DNA from: Sarcophilus harrisii
Lineage: Eukaryota > Chordata > Mammalia > Dasyuromorphia > Dasyuridae
Assembly (NCBI RefSeq): GCF_902635505.1
Contig: NC_045431.1
Coordinates: forward strand, 70,494,501-70,558,500
Length of the DNA stretch: 64,000 bases
Reading direction: 5' to 3'
In this document: positions 1 to 9,654 of the stretch, piece by piece
How the letters are laid out: every line of letters starts with the position of its first letter
Position numbering within the stretch: the first letter of the stretch is position 1
Translations under genes and position numbers: made by a program
The notes under the pieces: model-generated
Databases searched by the model: none
Told to the model about the DNA's origin: nothing
What the model saw: only the letters and a program-made list of their open reading frames with translations

Positions 1-40
1 GTGAGTCCTGATTTTGACCAATTTGGCGCAGTGCAGTAAG

Positions 41-102
41 AACTTAAATAGCATGCCCAGAGTCACACAGTCAGTATGTATAAGAGGCAGATCTTGACCT
101 GA
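41..102 (-). mobile_element. MIR/CORE-SINE fragment, antisense
   Basis: The stretch reads like the reverse complement of a MIR core: a degenerate GAGGTTAAGT-type start, then CATGCCCAGAGTCACACAG, then an AAGAGGCAG segment. It is short and old. The neighbouring bases 103-395 show only a T-run at about 187-200 and nothing else I recognise. Confidence 0.45.
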
Positions 103-395
103 TCTTATGTCCTCCTTGTGTCAAGGCCAGATCCCAATCTGCTATGTCCCACAATGCACAAATATTTCTACCAGAAGTAGCCATACTTTTTTTTTTTTTT
201 GGTTTGGCCCCATGATTTAATGAGCATAGTGAATTTATGGTGTGGAAACTCCCCACACAGATGCAGATCAGTGGCTGGCCTATAATTTATCATCTTAAAG
301 AGTTTCTTGGGAACACTGATAATTTAAGAGTCAGGGTTGAACCCAGGGCTTTAGGCCAACCCTATATTCAACTATACCCCAAACTCTCTCCTTAG

Positions 396-550
396 TATCA
401 TAGATTTAAAGCTAAAAGAGACCCTAGAAGCTCTCTAGTCCAACTTTCTCATCTTACAGATGGGGAAACATATCCAGAGAAGCAAAGTTATGTGTCCCAA
501 AGTCCCATAGATAAAAATTAGGAGAGTGGGAATTTGAGCTCATGTCTTGT
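396..550 (-). mobile_element. MIR/Ther1-like CORE-SINE, antisense
   Basis: It begins with ATCATAGATTTAAAGCT and continues through CTCTAGTCCAACTTTCTCATC and ACAGATGGGGAAAC. This is the usual reverse-strand order of a mammalian CORE-SINE tail followed by its core. Confidence 0.55.
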
Positions 551-597
551 GTAATCATCTGTAAGTTCCTTCACCTCTATGATCCCCTTTCCTCTTG

Positions 598-660
598 TAA
601 AATGACAGAGATGGGTTAGATAATTTCCAAGATTCCTTCTAGCTTTGTATGTATGATCCC
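598..660 (+). mobile_element. Ther1-type SINE 3' part
   Basis: AAAATGACAGAGATGGGTTAGATAA is followed by TTCCTTCTAGCTTTGTATG and GATCC, the usual 3' end of Ther1-like SINEs (GGACTAGATGACCT ... CTTCCAGCTCTAAAT). Confidence 0.45.
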
Positions 661-759
661 ATGTTTCGAATTTGTTGTTCTTATCCCCACACTGTTTTGC
701 TTCAAATCTTACCTCTCCCCACTCCCCACAAAGATTACACCTTCATTTATTCCACTGGA

Positions 760-1195
760 GTTAATTCTTCTCAATCACTGATTTTACTTGCAACCCAGTC
801 ATTTTTCAACCCTTTACAATATAGTTTCCAACTGGCCTCCTCTACTGAACCTGCTGTTTCCAAACGTAACAAGCATTTCTTTATCACTAAATCCAAAGGA
901 CACAATCTCAACCTTGTGCTCTTTTTGAGTCATCCTCTGTAGCTTTTGTCCTTGGTGAACCACCCTCTACTCTTGTACACTCTCTCCTCCTTTGGCTTCC
1001 ATAATGTTGCTCTTACCTGGCTTTTCTCCCACTTTTATGAATACTTCTTTACAGTATGGTGTATTATCTACCGAGAAAGCAATGGTACACTTCAGAGTTT
1101 TGTCCTGGGCTCTCTTCTCATTAGATACTTTATCTCTTGATGATCTAATTAGCTTCTCTAAGTTCAATGATCATCTGCAAATAGAGGATTCACAC
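760..1195 (+). mobile_element. L3/CR1 LINE, reverse-transcriptase part A
   Basis: Translated in shifting plus-strand frames, this stretch resembles the CR1/L3 reverse transcriptase. The segment with KSKGHNLNLVLFLSHPL and NHPLLLYTLSSFGF matches the family pattern KSNG...LDLSAAFDTVDHPLLLDTLSSLGF. Near 1098-1190 the pattern VLSWALFSLDTLSLDDLIS matches VLGPLLFSLYTLSLGDLIS, just before the YADD catalytic motif, here degraded. Several frame changes and stops are present. The copy breaks at a CT-rich array and an L1 and resumes at 1905. Confidence 0.7.
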
Positions 1196-1520
1196 CTCTC
1201 TCTCTCTGTCTCTCTCTCTGTGTGTGTCTCTCTCTGTCTCTATCTCTTCCTTCCTCTCTCCCTTCCCCCTCTCTTTCTCTCTGTCTCTGTCTCATTCTCT
1301 CTCTCTCTCTTTTTCTCTCTTTCTGTCTCTGTCTGTCTTTCTCTATCTGTCTTCCTCCTCTTCTCCTCTTTTTCCTCCCCCTTCTTCTTTCCCTTCCTCC
1401 CTTTCTCATCTTCTTCCTTCTTCTTTTTCTTTCTCTCACCTCTCCCCTTTTCTTTCTGTACACACACATATGTATATATTTTCTATCTATCTATCTACCT
1501 ATCTACCTATCTATATATGT
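1195..1520. repeat. CT-rich low-complexity tract with a TATC end
   Basis: TCTCTC/TCTG runs pass into TTCC/TCCT-rich DNA and finish with CTATCTATCTACC units at about 1480-1515. The Ser/Leu-rich or Arg/Glu-rich open frames across it are a by-product of the repeat. Confidence 0.95.
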
Positions 1521-1549
1521 CTGTTCTCCTTATGGTGCGTTTTCCCCCT

Positions 1550-1895
1550 CAATAGAATTTTATTTTTCTAAATACATGTAAAGATAATTTTCAACATTAA
1601 TTTTTGTAAAACTTTGTGTTCCAAAATTTTCTTCTTCCCCTCCTTACCTTCCCTCTTCCCCAAGACAGCAAGCAATCTGCTATAGACTAAACATGTACAA
1701 ATATTTCCATATTTGTCATGTTGTTCTAAAGGGAAAAAGCCAGGAGAAAGAAAAAGAAAACAAACAACAAAAAAGGTGAAAACACTATGCTTGGATCCAC
1801 ATTCATCTTCCATAGTTCTCTCTCTGGATGTGCATGGAATTTTCTGTTCCAAGTCTATGGGAACTGCTGAGACTTGAATTGCTGAGAAGAGGCCA
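1550..1895 (-). mobile_element. L1 3' end, antisense
   Basis: The plus strand carries the typical antisense start AATAGAATTTTATTTTTCTA, then CTTTGTGTTCCAAAATTTTC, a C-rich tract (antisense of the L1 3' UTR G-rich tract) and AGACAGCAAGCAATCTG. It ends near the AATTGCTGAGAAGAG segment. It separates the two parts of the L3 relic at 760-2005, so it is younger than that copy. Confidence 0.8.
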
Positions 1896-1904
1896 GTAGA
1901 GTTC

Positions 1905-2005
1905 TAAAGCCATATCACTAATGGTGGATATTTCCATTTGTATATTCCATAAGCATCTTAAGCTCAAGTTATCCAAAATGGAACTCATCTTTCTTCCTAA
2001 ACCTG
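1905..2005 (+). mobile_element. L3/CR1 LINE, part B
   Basis: GGTGGATATTTCCATTTGTA through CATCTTAAGCTCAAG to AAAATGGAACTCATCTTTC matches the L3 segment encoding WMSHRHLKLNMSKTELIIF, downstream of the catalytic motif. It continues the copy at 760-1195 across the CT tract and the L1. Confidence 0.65.
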
Positions 2006-2014
2006 AGAGCCTAA

Positions 2015-2211
2015 GGAGGCCCAGGAGAGTGTGATGCTTCTGAAACTGCAGAAGGAGAAATTACCCATTAGGAGGGAGGGATCTACTATGCAGAATTCAG
2101 GAGAGTTTAAGGATAGAGAAACTTGAAAAAATATAAAGAAAGTTGGAATGAGTGATTAAGTCATGATGACCTTTAAGAGAGTAATTTCAGTAAAATGAAG
2201 GGCAGAAGTGA
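2015..2211 (-). mobile_element. L3/CR1 LINE, antisense, left part
   Basis: Purine-rich DNA in the order expected for the reverse complement of the L3 reverse-transcriptase region: CCCAGGAGAGTGTGATGC, then ACTGCAGAAGG, then GATGACCTTTAAGAGAGTAATTTCAG. It stops at an L1 and resumes at 2590. Confidence 0.6.
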
Positions 2212-2579
2212 TCTTTTTATTTTTTAAGCAAAATTAGATTAATATCTTTTGTTACCTACATTTCCCAATATATTCCTGTTCTTTCCTCACTCCCCAAAAG
2301 CCATCTATTGTAACAAAGGACTAAAAAGGGATATAAGAACAGTCCAGCAAGACTAACCAACTCATTTAAAGAGCCTGACATTATATGCAGAGTTCTACAT
2401 TCATGGTTTCCTACTACTGCAAAGGAAACTGGAAAACTACCTTCTTAGGGCCAAGTTGGCTTGTTATCTCACAACTTTCAGTTTCAGTAGTTTTGTTGTT
2501 TCTTCCATTTATATTGTGGTCATGGTACATATTGTCTTCTGGGTTCTGCTTATTTCGCTTCAAGTCAGTTCATAGAAGT
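2212..2579 (-). mobile_element. L1 fragment, antisense, with a 10-bp target duplication
   Basis: It begins with a T-rich stretch and TACATTTCCCAATATATTCC, then GCAAGACTAACCAACTC and TGTGGTCATGGTACATATTG, ending near GGGTTCTGCTTATTTCGCTT; this is an older L1 subfamily read in reverse. It is flanked by GCAGAAGTGA at 2202-2211 and 2580-2589 and splits an antisense L3 copy whose two halves join cleanly when it is removed. Confidence 0.8.
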
Positions 2580-2589
2580 GCAGAAGTGA

Positions 2590-3195
2590 AATTTTAAGAG
2601 GTTGAGGAGAGGGTATGTAATAAGGAAGTGGAAATATTGGGTGTAAAACTTTTTTCCCCCAAGAAGTTTAACAATTAAAGGGAAGGAGAGATACAGTTGT
2701 AGCTTAAAAAAAAGATTGGGGAACTTGAGAGTGTCTACAGATATATGGGGAGAAATCAAGGATGATTTAGATCACTGGTATGCCATAAGGAATGAAGATC
2801 TACTAGAACAAGGAAGAGGAAGGGAATGGGTTCAAGGGCCTGATTGGGGAGGGAATAGGGGGACTACTTTAGTGTGGAGGAAGGAAACATCCTTTTTTAT
2901 GATCATAGAGGAGGAGGAGAAAGTGAGCAATGAAGCTTTAAGATTGAGAAATGAAAAGCAGATCTGGAAGATGTCCTTAGTCTTCACAGTAAAGTAGGAA
3001 GCTGTTCTCATTCTAGGTGAGCAATTAAGAAAGAGCAATTGTTTTTGGATAGATGATATTGGTAATGAGATATGGAATTGATAAAGGCAAAACAGCAGCC
3101 AAGGCTCAGATGAGCACAATCAAGGAGAGAAGATATAATTAAAGAGGAGGGAGAACCAGAAGGGTACGGTATTTCTGAAGCCAAAGAAAGAGGAA
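2590..3195 (-). mobile_element. L3/CR1 LINE, antisense, right part
   Basis: Continues the copy at 2015-2211. GAGGTTGAGGAGAGGGTATG, AAGAAGTTTAACAATTAAAG, GGGAATGGGTTCAAGGGC and TTCACAGTAAAGTAGGAAGC follow one another as in the reverse complement of the L3 ORF2 upstream of its reverse transcriptase. The last pattern is the antisense of a conserved ADDFASYFTEKI-type segment. Confidence 0.6.
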
Positions 3196-3204
3196 GCCCA
3201 GGCA

Positions 3205-3305
3205 CTAAGCTCTTGGTGGAGAATACACCTGGGTTCAAATCCAAAGTGGGAAATTTCCTATCCTGGATAAATCACATAATCTCTTAGTTTCCTTATTTAC
3301 AGAAT
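3205..3305 (+). mobile_element. MIR fragment
   Basis: ACCTGGGTTCAAATCC (B-box-like), then AAATCACATAATCTCTTAG and TTTCCTTATTTACAGAATGG. This matches the middle of a MIR element. Confidence 0.5.
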
Positions 3306-3354
3306 GGTTACCAATCAATCTGTCATTAACTAACTATTAAGTACCTACAATTTG

Positions 3355-3620
3355 GGCAGCTGCTGGTGCAGTGGATAGAGTGGAGTCAGAAGGGCTTGAG
3401 TTCAAATCTGGCTACAGACATATATTAGTTGGACAAAGCACTTAACTATATTTGCCTTTGGTTTCATCATCTGGATCATCATTATCTAGATAAGGATATC
3501 ATTATTGTTATCTGAATAAAGAAATTGTAAATTACTCAAGTACCTTTGCTAAGAAAACCCCAAATGGAGTCATAGAGTCATAGTCAGATGTGACTGAAAA
3601 GACTACAAAACAACACAATT
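3355..3620 (+). mobile_element. Long marsupial SINE with RTE-like tail
   Basis: Starts GGCAGCTGCTGGTGCAGTGG, has a B-box-like GAGTTCAAATC and ends AAAACCCCAAATGGAGTCAT ... AGTCAGATGTGACTGAAA, which resembles the 3' end of RTE/BovB elements. The middle around 3470-3530 differs from other copies (GATAAGGATATCATTATTG). Confidence 0.8.
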
Positions 3621-3639
3621 TTTAAAATAACCTTTGTAT

Positions 3640-3790
3640 TGTCTGTCTCACAGGATAGTTATGAAGAAAGAACTTTGTAAGGTTTAAAACACTATATAAA
3701 TGTAAATTATTATGATAGCCATTAACTTAGATTATATATGCAAAACACTTTAGAACCAAAAAGCACTATATAATTGTGAGTTATTGTTGT
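3640..3790 (+). mobile_element. MIR 3' ends, two in a row
   Basis: CTCACAGGATAGTTATGAAG ... AAACACTATATAAATGTAAATTATTA is a MIR tail. A second similar tail follows (AAAGCACTATATAATTGTGAGTTATTG). Confidence 0.45.
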
Positions 3791-3814
3791 AAGTAGCAAA
3801 TGGGGGAGAGAGAG

Positions 3815-3955
3815 ACCCAAACTTGGCCCTGATTCTGATATAAATCAGCTTTGTGATCGTGGACAAGTCCCAGCCTCTCTGGATCTCAATGTCTTTATCT
3901 ATAACTTAAAGGCATTGGACTAGATCTCTGGGGCCTCTTCTAACTCTAAACTAGT
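3815..3955 (+). mobile_element. MIR/Ther1 SINE
   Basis: AAACTTGGCCCTGATTCTG, CTTTGTGATCGTGGACAAGTC and CATTGGACTAGATCTC ... CTTCTAACTCTAAA follow the order of a Ther1-like SINE. Bases 3956-4540 show nothing I recognise beyond short A- and C-runs. Confidence 0.6.
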
Positions 3956-4544
3956 TCAATAAATTCTATGCATTGAGACAAATGGGTAATAGCTAGGAGA
4001 GTGATGAAAAACAACTTAGAAAGGGCTTCTTTTCAATTAAGAACCAGTTATATAGAGGTTCAAATGTAGAACAGAATTTTGGTTCAAAAAAACCCCCCAA
4101 CAACCTGTCTGTCCTGATAAACAACCCAAAAAACCAGGAGCCAGAGTACTCCAATTCAGTGAACCCAGAACTTGGCTTGATTAATTAATTGTTAGACTGT
4201 GTTTTTGGCCTTAAGGGAACCTAACATAAGATGTGACTTGTCCCAGGGTATCACATATACACTGGGACAGATGATATCCCACAGTCTCAATGGTTAAGGA
4301 GCATAGGATGGTATGTTTCAACTTCTCTTTAAGAAGAACCAAAATGTTAACTTTTTTTTGTTGTTAGGAAGGCAGTAGAAGTTGTATTATTAAATCTATA
4401 GAATGGGCAACAGACAGCAAACTCTATAGGTGCAGGGATAGTGTTTTATTTTTCCATCAAGCTAAATTTGGGTGCCACTTGTTATTCAAGACTAATAACT
4501 ACAGTTGTTAATATAATCTTCCTCTTGAAATTATTTCTAGAGAG

Positions 4545-4945
4545 CATATATATTCTCTATATTTAACTTGTGAAAGTTTGCATACACTGTATATTTACTT
4601 ATCTGTGCACATATTGTATTCCCCCAGTAGAATGTAAGCCAGTGGTTCTCAAACCTTTGTTCTCAGTATCTTTATGTTGTTAAAAAAAAAAAAAAAAACT
4701 ATTGAGGATCTGTTCAATGAGGTTTTGTTCATATGGGTTATATTTATAGCTATTTACTATATTAGAAATAAAAAATAATTTTGAATTTGTAGACCCTCTG
4801 AAAAGGTTTCAGAGACCCCAACAATTCTTTGGACTACACTCTGAGGACCACTGATGTAAGCTCTCTAAAGACAGGAACATTTTGATTTTCATGCTTAACT
4901 AATGCCTTGCAAATAGAATATGCTAAATAAAATATTAATTGAATT
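4545..4945 (+). mobile_element. L2 LINE 3' end, split by a hAT element
   Basis: CTCTATATTTAACTTGTG, then TATTTACTTATC and CCCCAGTAGAATGTAAGC run up to 4639. GTAAGCTCTCTAAAGACAGG resumes after 4854 and ends with CTTGCAAATAGAATATGCTAAATAAA. Together these give the familiar L2 tail (AGAATGTAAGCTCCTTGAGG ... CTTAATAAATG). Confidence 0.8.
4640..4853. mobile_element. hAT (MER1/Charlie-type) non-autonomous element
   Basis: Termini are CAGTGGTTCTCAAAC and, inverted, CTGAGGACCACTG. The flanks ATGTAAGC at 4632-4639 and 4854-4861 are a perfect 8-bp target duplication, as expected for hAT. The internal GAGGATCTGTTCAATG and AGACCCTCTGAAAAGG resemble MER1-group elements. It is 214 bp, far too short to encode a transposase, and it interrupts an L2 tail. 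Confidence 0.9.
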
Positions 4946-5659
4946 GAAATGAATCCCCCCAAAATTCAACAAATATGCTTGGGAGGCTCACACAAAAGAT
5001 ACTTGATAAACATTTGTTGAATTTCATCTTTCAGTTTTTTCCTAGCAATAGGATTTCTAGTAACTTAAGGGTAGGATTAGAAGAACTACTATTAGAATAT
5101 TTCTTAATATCAAATGCCTCCTCTGCAGTTACTTTCCCAACATCTTCATCTTTTTGTTTTAGGGTCCCTAATAGATGCAATTGATGACTACTTTTCCCAG
5201 AGTATTGTTAAAGAGTTGTAGGGTTTCTAGAAGTGCTATTCACAAGTCTTCAGTTGTTTGCCATTTTAACTCACATTTTAACTCATTTGACTCCATGAGC
5301 TTTTAGGAAAGAGATTTACTGGAATAGCAAGAACAATTCATATATGGTACTGAATGATGCATCTGCATGGAAAACACATGTAACCAAAAGAGTGTCTCTT
5401 GCTTCTTGGCCTTGAAAGCCTTTTTTTCTCTCATGTAGATTCTTGAAGGTTTAGCTCTCTGCTGGAAGGGCTATCCACTGCTAGGTTGGCCCTTTGGATC
5501 CTGAAGGAGATAGATGTATATGAGGCATAGGAAGAAATGAGAAAATTCAGGGTAGCTTTTATGGTAAATGAAGTAGGAAATCAGGGAGAAATAAAAGGAT
5601 TGCTTTGCTACAGTGAAGGCCCAATTTAAGTGAGATAATATTAATTTACAGTGTATCCA

Positions 5660-5747
5660 ATCATCCTAGTTGTGTGTGACATTCTTGAACTCAGGTCCTC
5701 CTAACTCCAGGGTGGAGCTCTATCTGTTGTGCAAACTAAGTGTGCCC
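5660..5747 (-). mobile_element. Marsupial SINE head, antisense
   Basis: TTGAACTCAGGTCCTCCTAA, CTCCAGGG and GAGCTCTATCTGTTGTGC are the reverse complement of the tRNA-like SINE head. It is truncated at the L1 that follows. Confidence 0.65.
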
Positions 5748-6425
5748 CTACTTTCAAAAGATTTTGAGTTCCAAAATTTTCTCCCTCTCTTCCCTCCTCC
5801 CTCCCCAAGATGGTAAGCAGTCTGATATGAGTTATACACATGTAATAATGTAAAACATATTTCTGCATGTCTTGTGAAAAAAAGAAACAGAACAAAGGGA
5901 AAAAATACAAAAACAAACACAATAAAAAGTGAAAACAGTATGCTTCAATCTGCATTCACTCCATCAATTCTTTCTCCAGATGTGGATAGCATCTTCCATC
6001 ATGAGTCTTTTAAAATTATCTAGAATCATTGTATTGCTGAGAAGAGTTAAGTTTATCAAAGATGATCATTGCACAGTGTTGCTGTTACTGTGCCCAACGT
6101 TCTCCTGGTTCTGCTCACTTCACTCAGCATTAGTTAATGTAAATCTTTCTAAGTTTTTCAGAAATCTACCTGCTCATTTCTTATAGTGTAATGGTATTCC
6201 ATTATGACCATACATCACAACTTGTTCAGTCATTCTCCAATTATTGGACAGCTCTTCAATTTCCAATTCCTTGTCACCACAAAAGAGCTGCTATAAATAT
6301 ATTTGTACATGTGGGTCCTTTTCTTTTTTTGTGATCTCTTTGCAACACAGACCCAGGAATAGTATTTCTGGATCAAAGGGTATACACAATTTCATTGGTT
6401 TTTGAGTCGGGCCATTTTTGCCAAG
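5748..6425 (-). mobile_element. L1 3' part, antisense
   Basis: Runs from TTTTGAGTTCCAAAATTTTC and a C-rich tract through GTGAAAACAGTATGCTTCAA, TCTCCTGGTTCTGCTCACTT and AATGGTATTCCATTATGACC to GGATCAAAGGGTATACAC. This is about 680 bp of the L1 3' UTR and ORF2 end. The homopolymer that should mark the 3' end is missing. Confidence 0.85.
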
Positions 6426-6464
6426 GTGATAGGTGAAGCCAGTGGTGATAGGACAAAAGGGAAA

Positions 6465-6530
6465 TGCTTTTGTATGATTAAAATAGTACTTGACACATAT
6501 TAGGCGCTTAATAAATGCTTGTTGGCTAAC
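6465..6530 (+). mobile_element. L2 3' tail
   Basis: AGTACTTGACACATATTAGG then CGCTTAATAAATGCTTGTTG is the end of an L2 element. Confidence 0.65.
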
Positions 6531-6579
6531 TGAATAGAGGTTTGTGTGGAAATGAATTGGTAAAGTGTAAGGTCAGGAA

Positions 6580-7010
6580 TGGAAAGGGATAAAAATGAAA
6601 CCAGAACAAGGGTAGAGAGCTGAAAATAGTAATATGGAGTAGAGATTGAAGGTCATAATGAATGTAAGGAATAAATTTAGATCACAGAGAAGGAAGTGAT
6701 GGAAAGGTTTGATCAAACAAAGGAATGTTCAAGTTTTTGATTAGGGAAGTAGTACAATTGCAGGTAATGGTGAAATATCGTATTATATGGTCATTTCTAT
6801 GTATGGCTGAGGTGCATGTGAGGGGATTGAGGCATTATGTGTGTGTTTGTGTAGATGTGTCAGGAAATTTGAGGAAATATCAATAGGAATGTTGATAAAT
6901 TCCCCTAGGATAAGGGCAAGAGTTGAGGTGGAGAAGAAGATAGTGACACCTTGAGAGACCTTGAGAAATGAGAGGAAGGTCCTGGGGATTGGGACACAAC
7001 CATCATGATC
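6580..7010 (-). mobile_element. L3/CR1-type LINE, endonuclease region, antisense
   Basis: The minus strand at 7013-6783 is open and reads TLALILGEFINIPIDISSN, close to the conserved endonuclease pattern LVLGDFNIHVDDPSN of CR1-clade LINEs; D and N of GDFN are altered to E and F. The purine-rich flank TTGATCAAACAAAGGAATGT fits the same antisense copy. Confidence 0.55.
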
Positions 7011-7029
7011 CATTTAGGAGTCTCAGGTA

Positions 7030-7160
7030 CACAACTCACTTAACATCTCAGTATTCTAGGCAAATCTCTATAAGGCTGTCAAGAAGGTGTGGACTTACAG
7101 CCATGAGGAAGGTGAATTTTCCTTTGTCAGGGAACTCACAAGTCCAGTCCTCAGCCCCTG
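7030..7160 (+). mobile_element. SINE 3' extension (CORE-SINE-like)
   Basis: CTTAACATCTCAGTATTCTA, GGCAAATCTCTATAAGGCTG and TTTTCCTTTGTCAGGGAACTC match a tail also seen at 26660-26790 (CTTAGACAACTGTCTAG ... GGGAATTTTCTGTACC). The two are distant copies of one family. Confidence 0.45.
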
Positions 7161-7249
7161 TAGTTAATATTTACAGATGTTCTAAAGGCAGGTTAGTTCT
7201 GAATACTTTTTGCTCATTGTCCCATTATTAGTTTACTGACATCACTGAA

Positions 7250-7490
7250 GAAGAACTCATATTTAAAGAGCACTTAAAGTTAGCCAAGCACTTTACAAAT
7301 ATTATCTCATTTGATCCTCCCAACAAACTGTAAAGTAGATGCTATTGTTATCTTCCATTTTACAGATGAGGAAACTGAGCAGTGACTTACTAAGGGTCAT
7401 AAGCTAGCAAACCAATGAGATTGGATTTGAATGCTGATGTTCCTACCCTGATCAAGCTCAGTCATCCACTGTGCTAGTGGAAGGAGGGGT
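7250..7490 (-). mobile_element. MIR-like SINE, antisense
   Basis: CACTTTACAAATATTATCTC, CATTTTACAGATGAGGAAAC, an AAGGGTCATAAGCTAGCAA segment and ATTGGATTTGAATGCTGATG follow reverse MIR order. Confidence 0.65.
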
Positions 7491-7739
7491 GCACAAGACT
7501 GGGAATTAAATTGTTTTCTCCTTTTCATAGTCATAGTTAACACAGATTCATCCCAAATGGCCAGCCTACTGGTGACAAACATCTCTATAATTCCCTAATT
7601 TTATACTTCAACCACTTTAAATTCATTGTTTCTCAAACAGTGGTTGAAGGCTTTCCAGCCTGGGAGAACTTGCCAAAGTTTCTGCTTCCTGTCGTGAGCT
7701 TTCAGTAGGATTTATCGCACCCCGATTCATCAACCACAA

Positions 7740-7810
7740 CCTACAAAATGAGGGGATTGGACTAGGTGAGCTCTGAGATTCCTGCAAGTCTGAGCATTCT
7801 AGGATTCTGT
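7740..7810 (+). mobile_element. Ther1-type SINE 3' part
   Basis: AAAATGAGGGGATTGGACTA, GGTGAGCTCTGAGATTCC and TCTAGGATTCT form the familiar 3' end. The 5' part is unrecognisable. Confidence 0.55.
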
Positions 7811-7819
7811 AGATAATAG

Positions 7820-8068
7820 TAATACCTAGCCTTTGAGGTTTGCAAAGTACTTTCTGTGTATTATCTTATTTGAACCTTGCAAGGAGGGTGCTCTTATCAC
7901 CATATTTTATACATAAGGAAACTGAACCTAAGAGAAGTTGAATGAATAAATGAATGAATAACATGCCCATGCTCACATAGCTGCAAAGTAGTTGAGGCAG
8001 GATTTTTTGTTTAAGGTTTGCCTATTTCAAGTCTAGCACTCTTCCTGTTACATTACCTGGTTGCCCCA
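7820..8068 (-). mobile_element. MIR-like SINE, antisense, with an ATGA insert
   Basis: Reverse MIR order: AGGTTTGCAAAGTACTTTC, TTATCTTATTTGAACCTTGC, AAGGAAACTGAACC, then CATGCCCATGCTCACATAGC. A short (ATGA)n run at about 7940-7962 interrupts the core. Confidence 0.7.
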
Positions 8069-8351
8069 TATTCCTCTCCATTAAGCTGGGGATGAGAAAC
8101 CTCTGGCTTATATTTTTGAATTTGTCCTTCAGCTTAATTTTAGAAAACTTGACTGGGAGGAACTAAAGCATCTTGGGCTTAAGAGCAAGTCTTTTACCCA
8201 GTGAGCTAGTGGAAGGCAAAGTCTGTTAATACACCTGGAAATGATCCCTCCTGATTCCCCATGCTTGCTATAAAACCAAAGATTCCTACAATCCCCTTTT
8301 AGCAACTTTACCCGCCAGCTGTTGCTCATGGTGTTCCTGGATTTAGTTGGC

Positions 8352-8366
8352 GGGGGGGGGGGGGGG
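8352..8366. repeat. Poly-G run, 15 bases
   Basis: Fifteen consecutive G on the plus strand. Such runs can fold into quadruplexes and are prone to length change and sequencing error. The surrounding 8069-8390 shows no repeat I recognise. Confidence 0.9.
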
Positions 8367-8394
8367 ACAGGAGAAAATGGGAATGACAGAAAAA

Positions 8395-8760
8395 AAAATG
8401 AATTTAATTTTAGATGTGTTGAGTTTGAGGTGATAATGAAACATGAAGATGGAAAAGTCCAGGATACAGTTGAAAATGCAGAATTGGGCCTTAGGAGAGA
8501 GATCAGAGCTAAGAGTAATCTGTGAGAAGCTGTAATTGAAACTTTGAAACTGTAGAACTGGGTGAAATGACTGAGGAAAAGAATACAAACAGAGAGGGGT
8601 AGAATATTAAAGACAGACTGTGTTTTGTTAATGTCTAGAGGGCATCAGGAAGATGAATAGAAATAAATAGGGGAAAAAAGCCAACAGTATGAGAAATAAG
8701 AATTGAACAGTTAGATTATTAAAATAAAAACCAAGGAAGGATGCCACCCTTTTGAAGAAG
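8395..8760 (-). mobile_element. L3/CR1 LINE, antisense (catalytic-motif region)
   Basis: GATGTGTTGAGTTTGAGGTG, CAGTTGAAAATGCAGAATTG and CTTAGGAGAGAGATCAGAGC are in the order of antisense L3, where they lie next to the reverse complement of the YADDS motif, here badly eroded. It may be the same copy as 9255-9600, with about 490 bp of other DNA between. Confidence 0.6.
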
Positions 8761-9099
8761 GGGTACTTAGGGTTTTTTTAATGTTTGCTTTTTTAAATTT
8801 TGAAATTCATAAACATGATATGAAATGAATACTTTGTATGCATCATAAAGCTGAAATAGAGGGTGGTATGTGAAACAAGTTCTTATGTAGTTTGATTTTA
8901 TTTTTGAGTCATTAAAAAAAATGAACATGACACTTCCAAAGCTATCCTCAGGACTTCTGGCCTTCCTATTGTTCTATTGTGCATTTTTAAAATAAATCTA
9001 TGCATATCATTTTTTCCCTTTTTTTTTTTTTTTTTGCGTGGGAAAAGGGCAACCTTATTTCTAATCTTTCTCACAATGTCATCCTCCCCAACTCAAATT

Positions 9100-9155
9100 T
9101 TTAAAAAATAGTCAAGCAAAATTAATTCCCACATTATTCATATCCCAAATGTACT
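9100..9155 (-). mobile_element. L1 fragment, antisense (short)
   Basis: GTCAAGCAAAATTAATTCCC followed by ACATTATTCATATCC resembles the antisense L1 pattern GAGCAAAACAAATTCCCACA seen at 37483. The stretch 8761-9254 otherwise holds only a T-run at about 9020-9036. Confidence 0.35.
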
Positions 9156-9254
9156 CCTATCAGCTCTCGTTCAGCAAGTACTTAGTAGAGTTAAATCAGG
9201 AAAAGGAGTCAAGGAGAATGAGATCTAAGAAAAACTGCCACTGAGGCTGGTGAA

Positions 9255-9600
9255 TAAAGGACCATGGGTGACTTTCCACTGCGCAGTTTCTATGGCATGA
9301 ACGGCAGAAGTGAGATTGCTAGGGGTAATGGAGAGGATATGTAGTGATAAAATGGAGAACATGTTATGACTACATTTTTGAGAGGTTTGACTGTGAAAGG
9401 AATGAGAGAAACATAATGATAGCTAAAAGGGGCAGCAGGGTCAAGTGAAGATTTTGTGTTTTGTTTTTTTAAATAGGGTAAATCTGTGCTCAGTTGAAAG
9501 CAAAAGAGAGAACCAGTGGAGAGGATGCAAGTAACGATACTTTGAAGAGTAGGCCTGTAAATGAGAGCGCAATGTCCTAGGTAATGTGAGTAGGCAGATG
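9255..9600 (-). mobile_element. L3/CR1 LINE, antisense
   Basis: GAGATTGCTAGGGGTAATGG, TTTTTGAGAGGTTTGACTG and ATGATAGCTAAAAGGGGCAG match the antisense L3 region found at 2590-2800. GAGAACCAGTGGAGAGGATG matches the next segment. Confidence 0.55.
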
Positions 9601-9654
9601 TGCTAGTAAATGTTTAACAACTGGCTCTTAGAGGAAGAAATATATTTGACCCAC

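Noticed and set aside
1222-1581. Long Ser/Leu-rich open frames
   Set aside because: They are translations of CT-rich low-complexity DNA; both strands and several frames are open at once.
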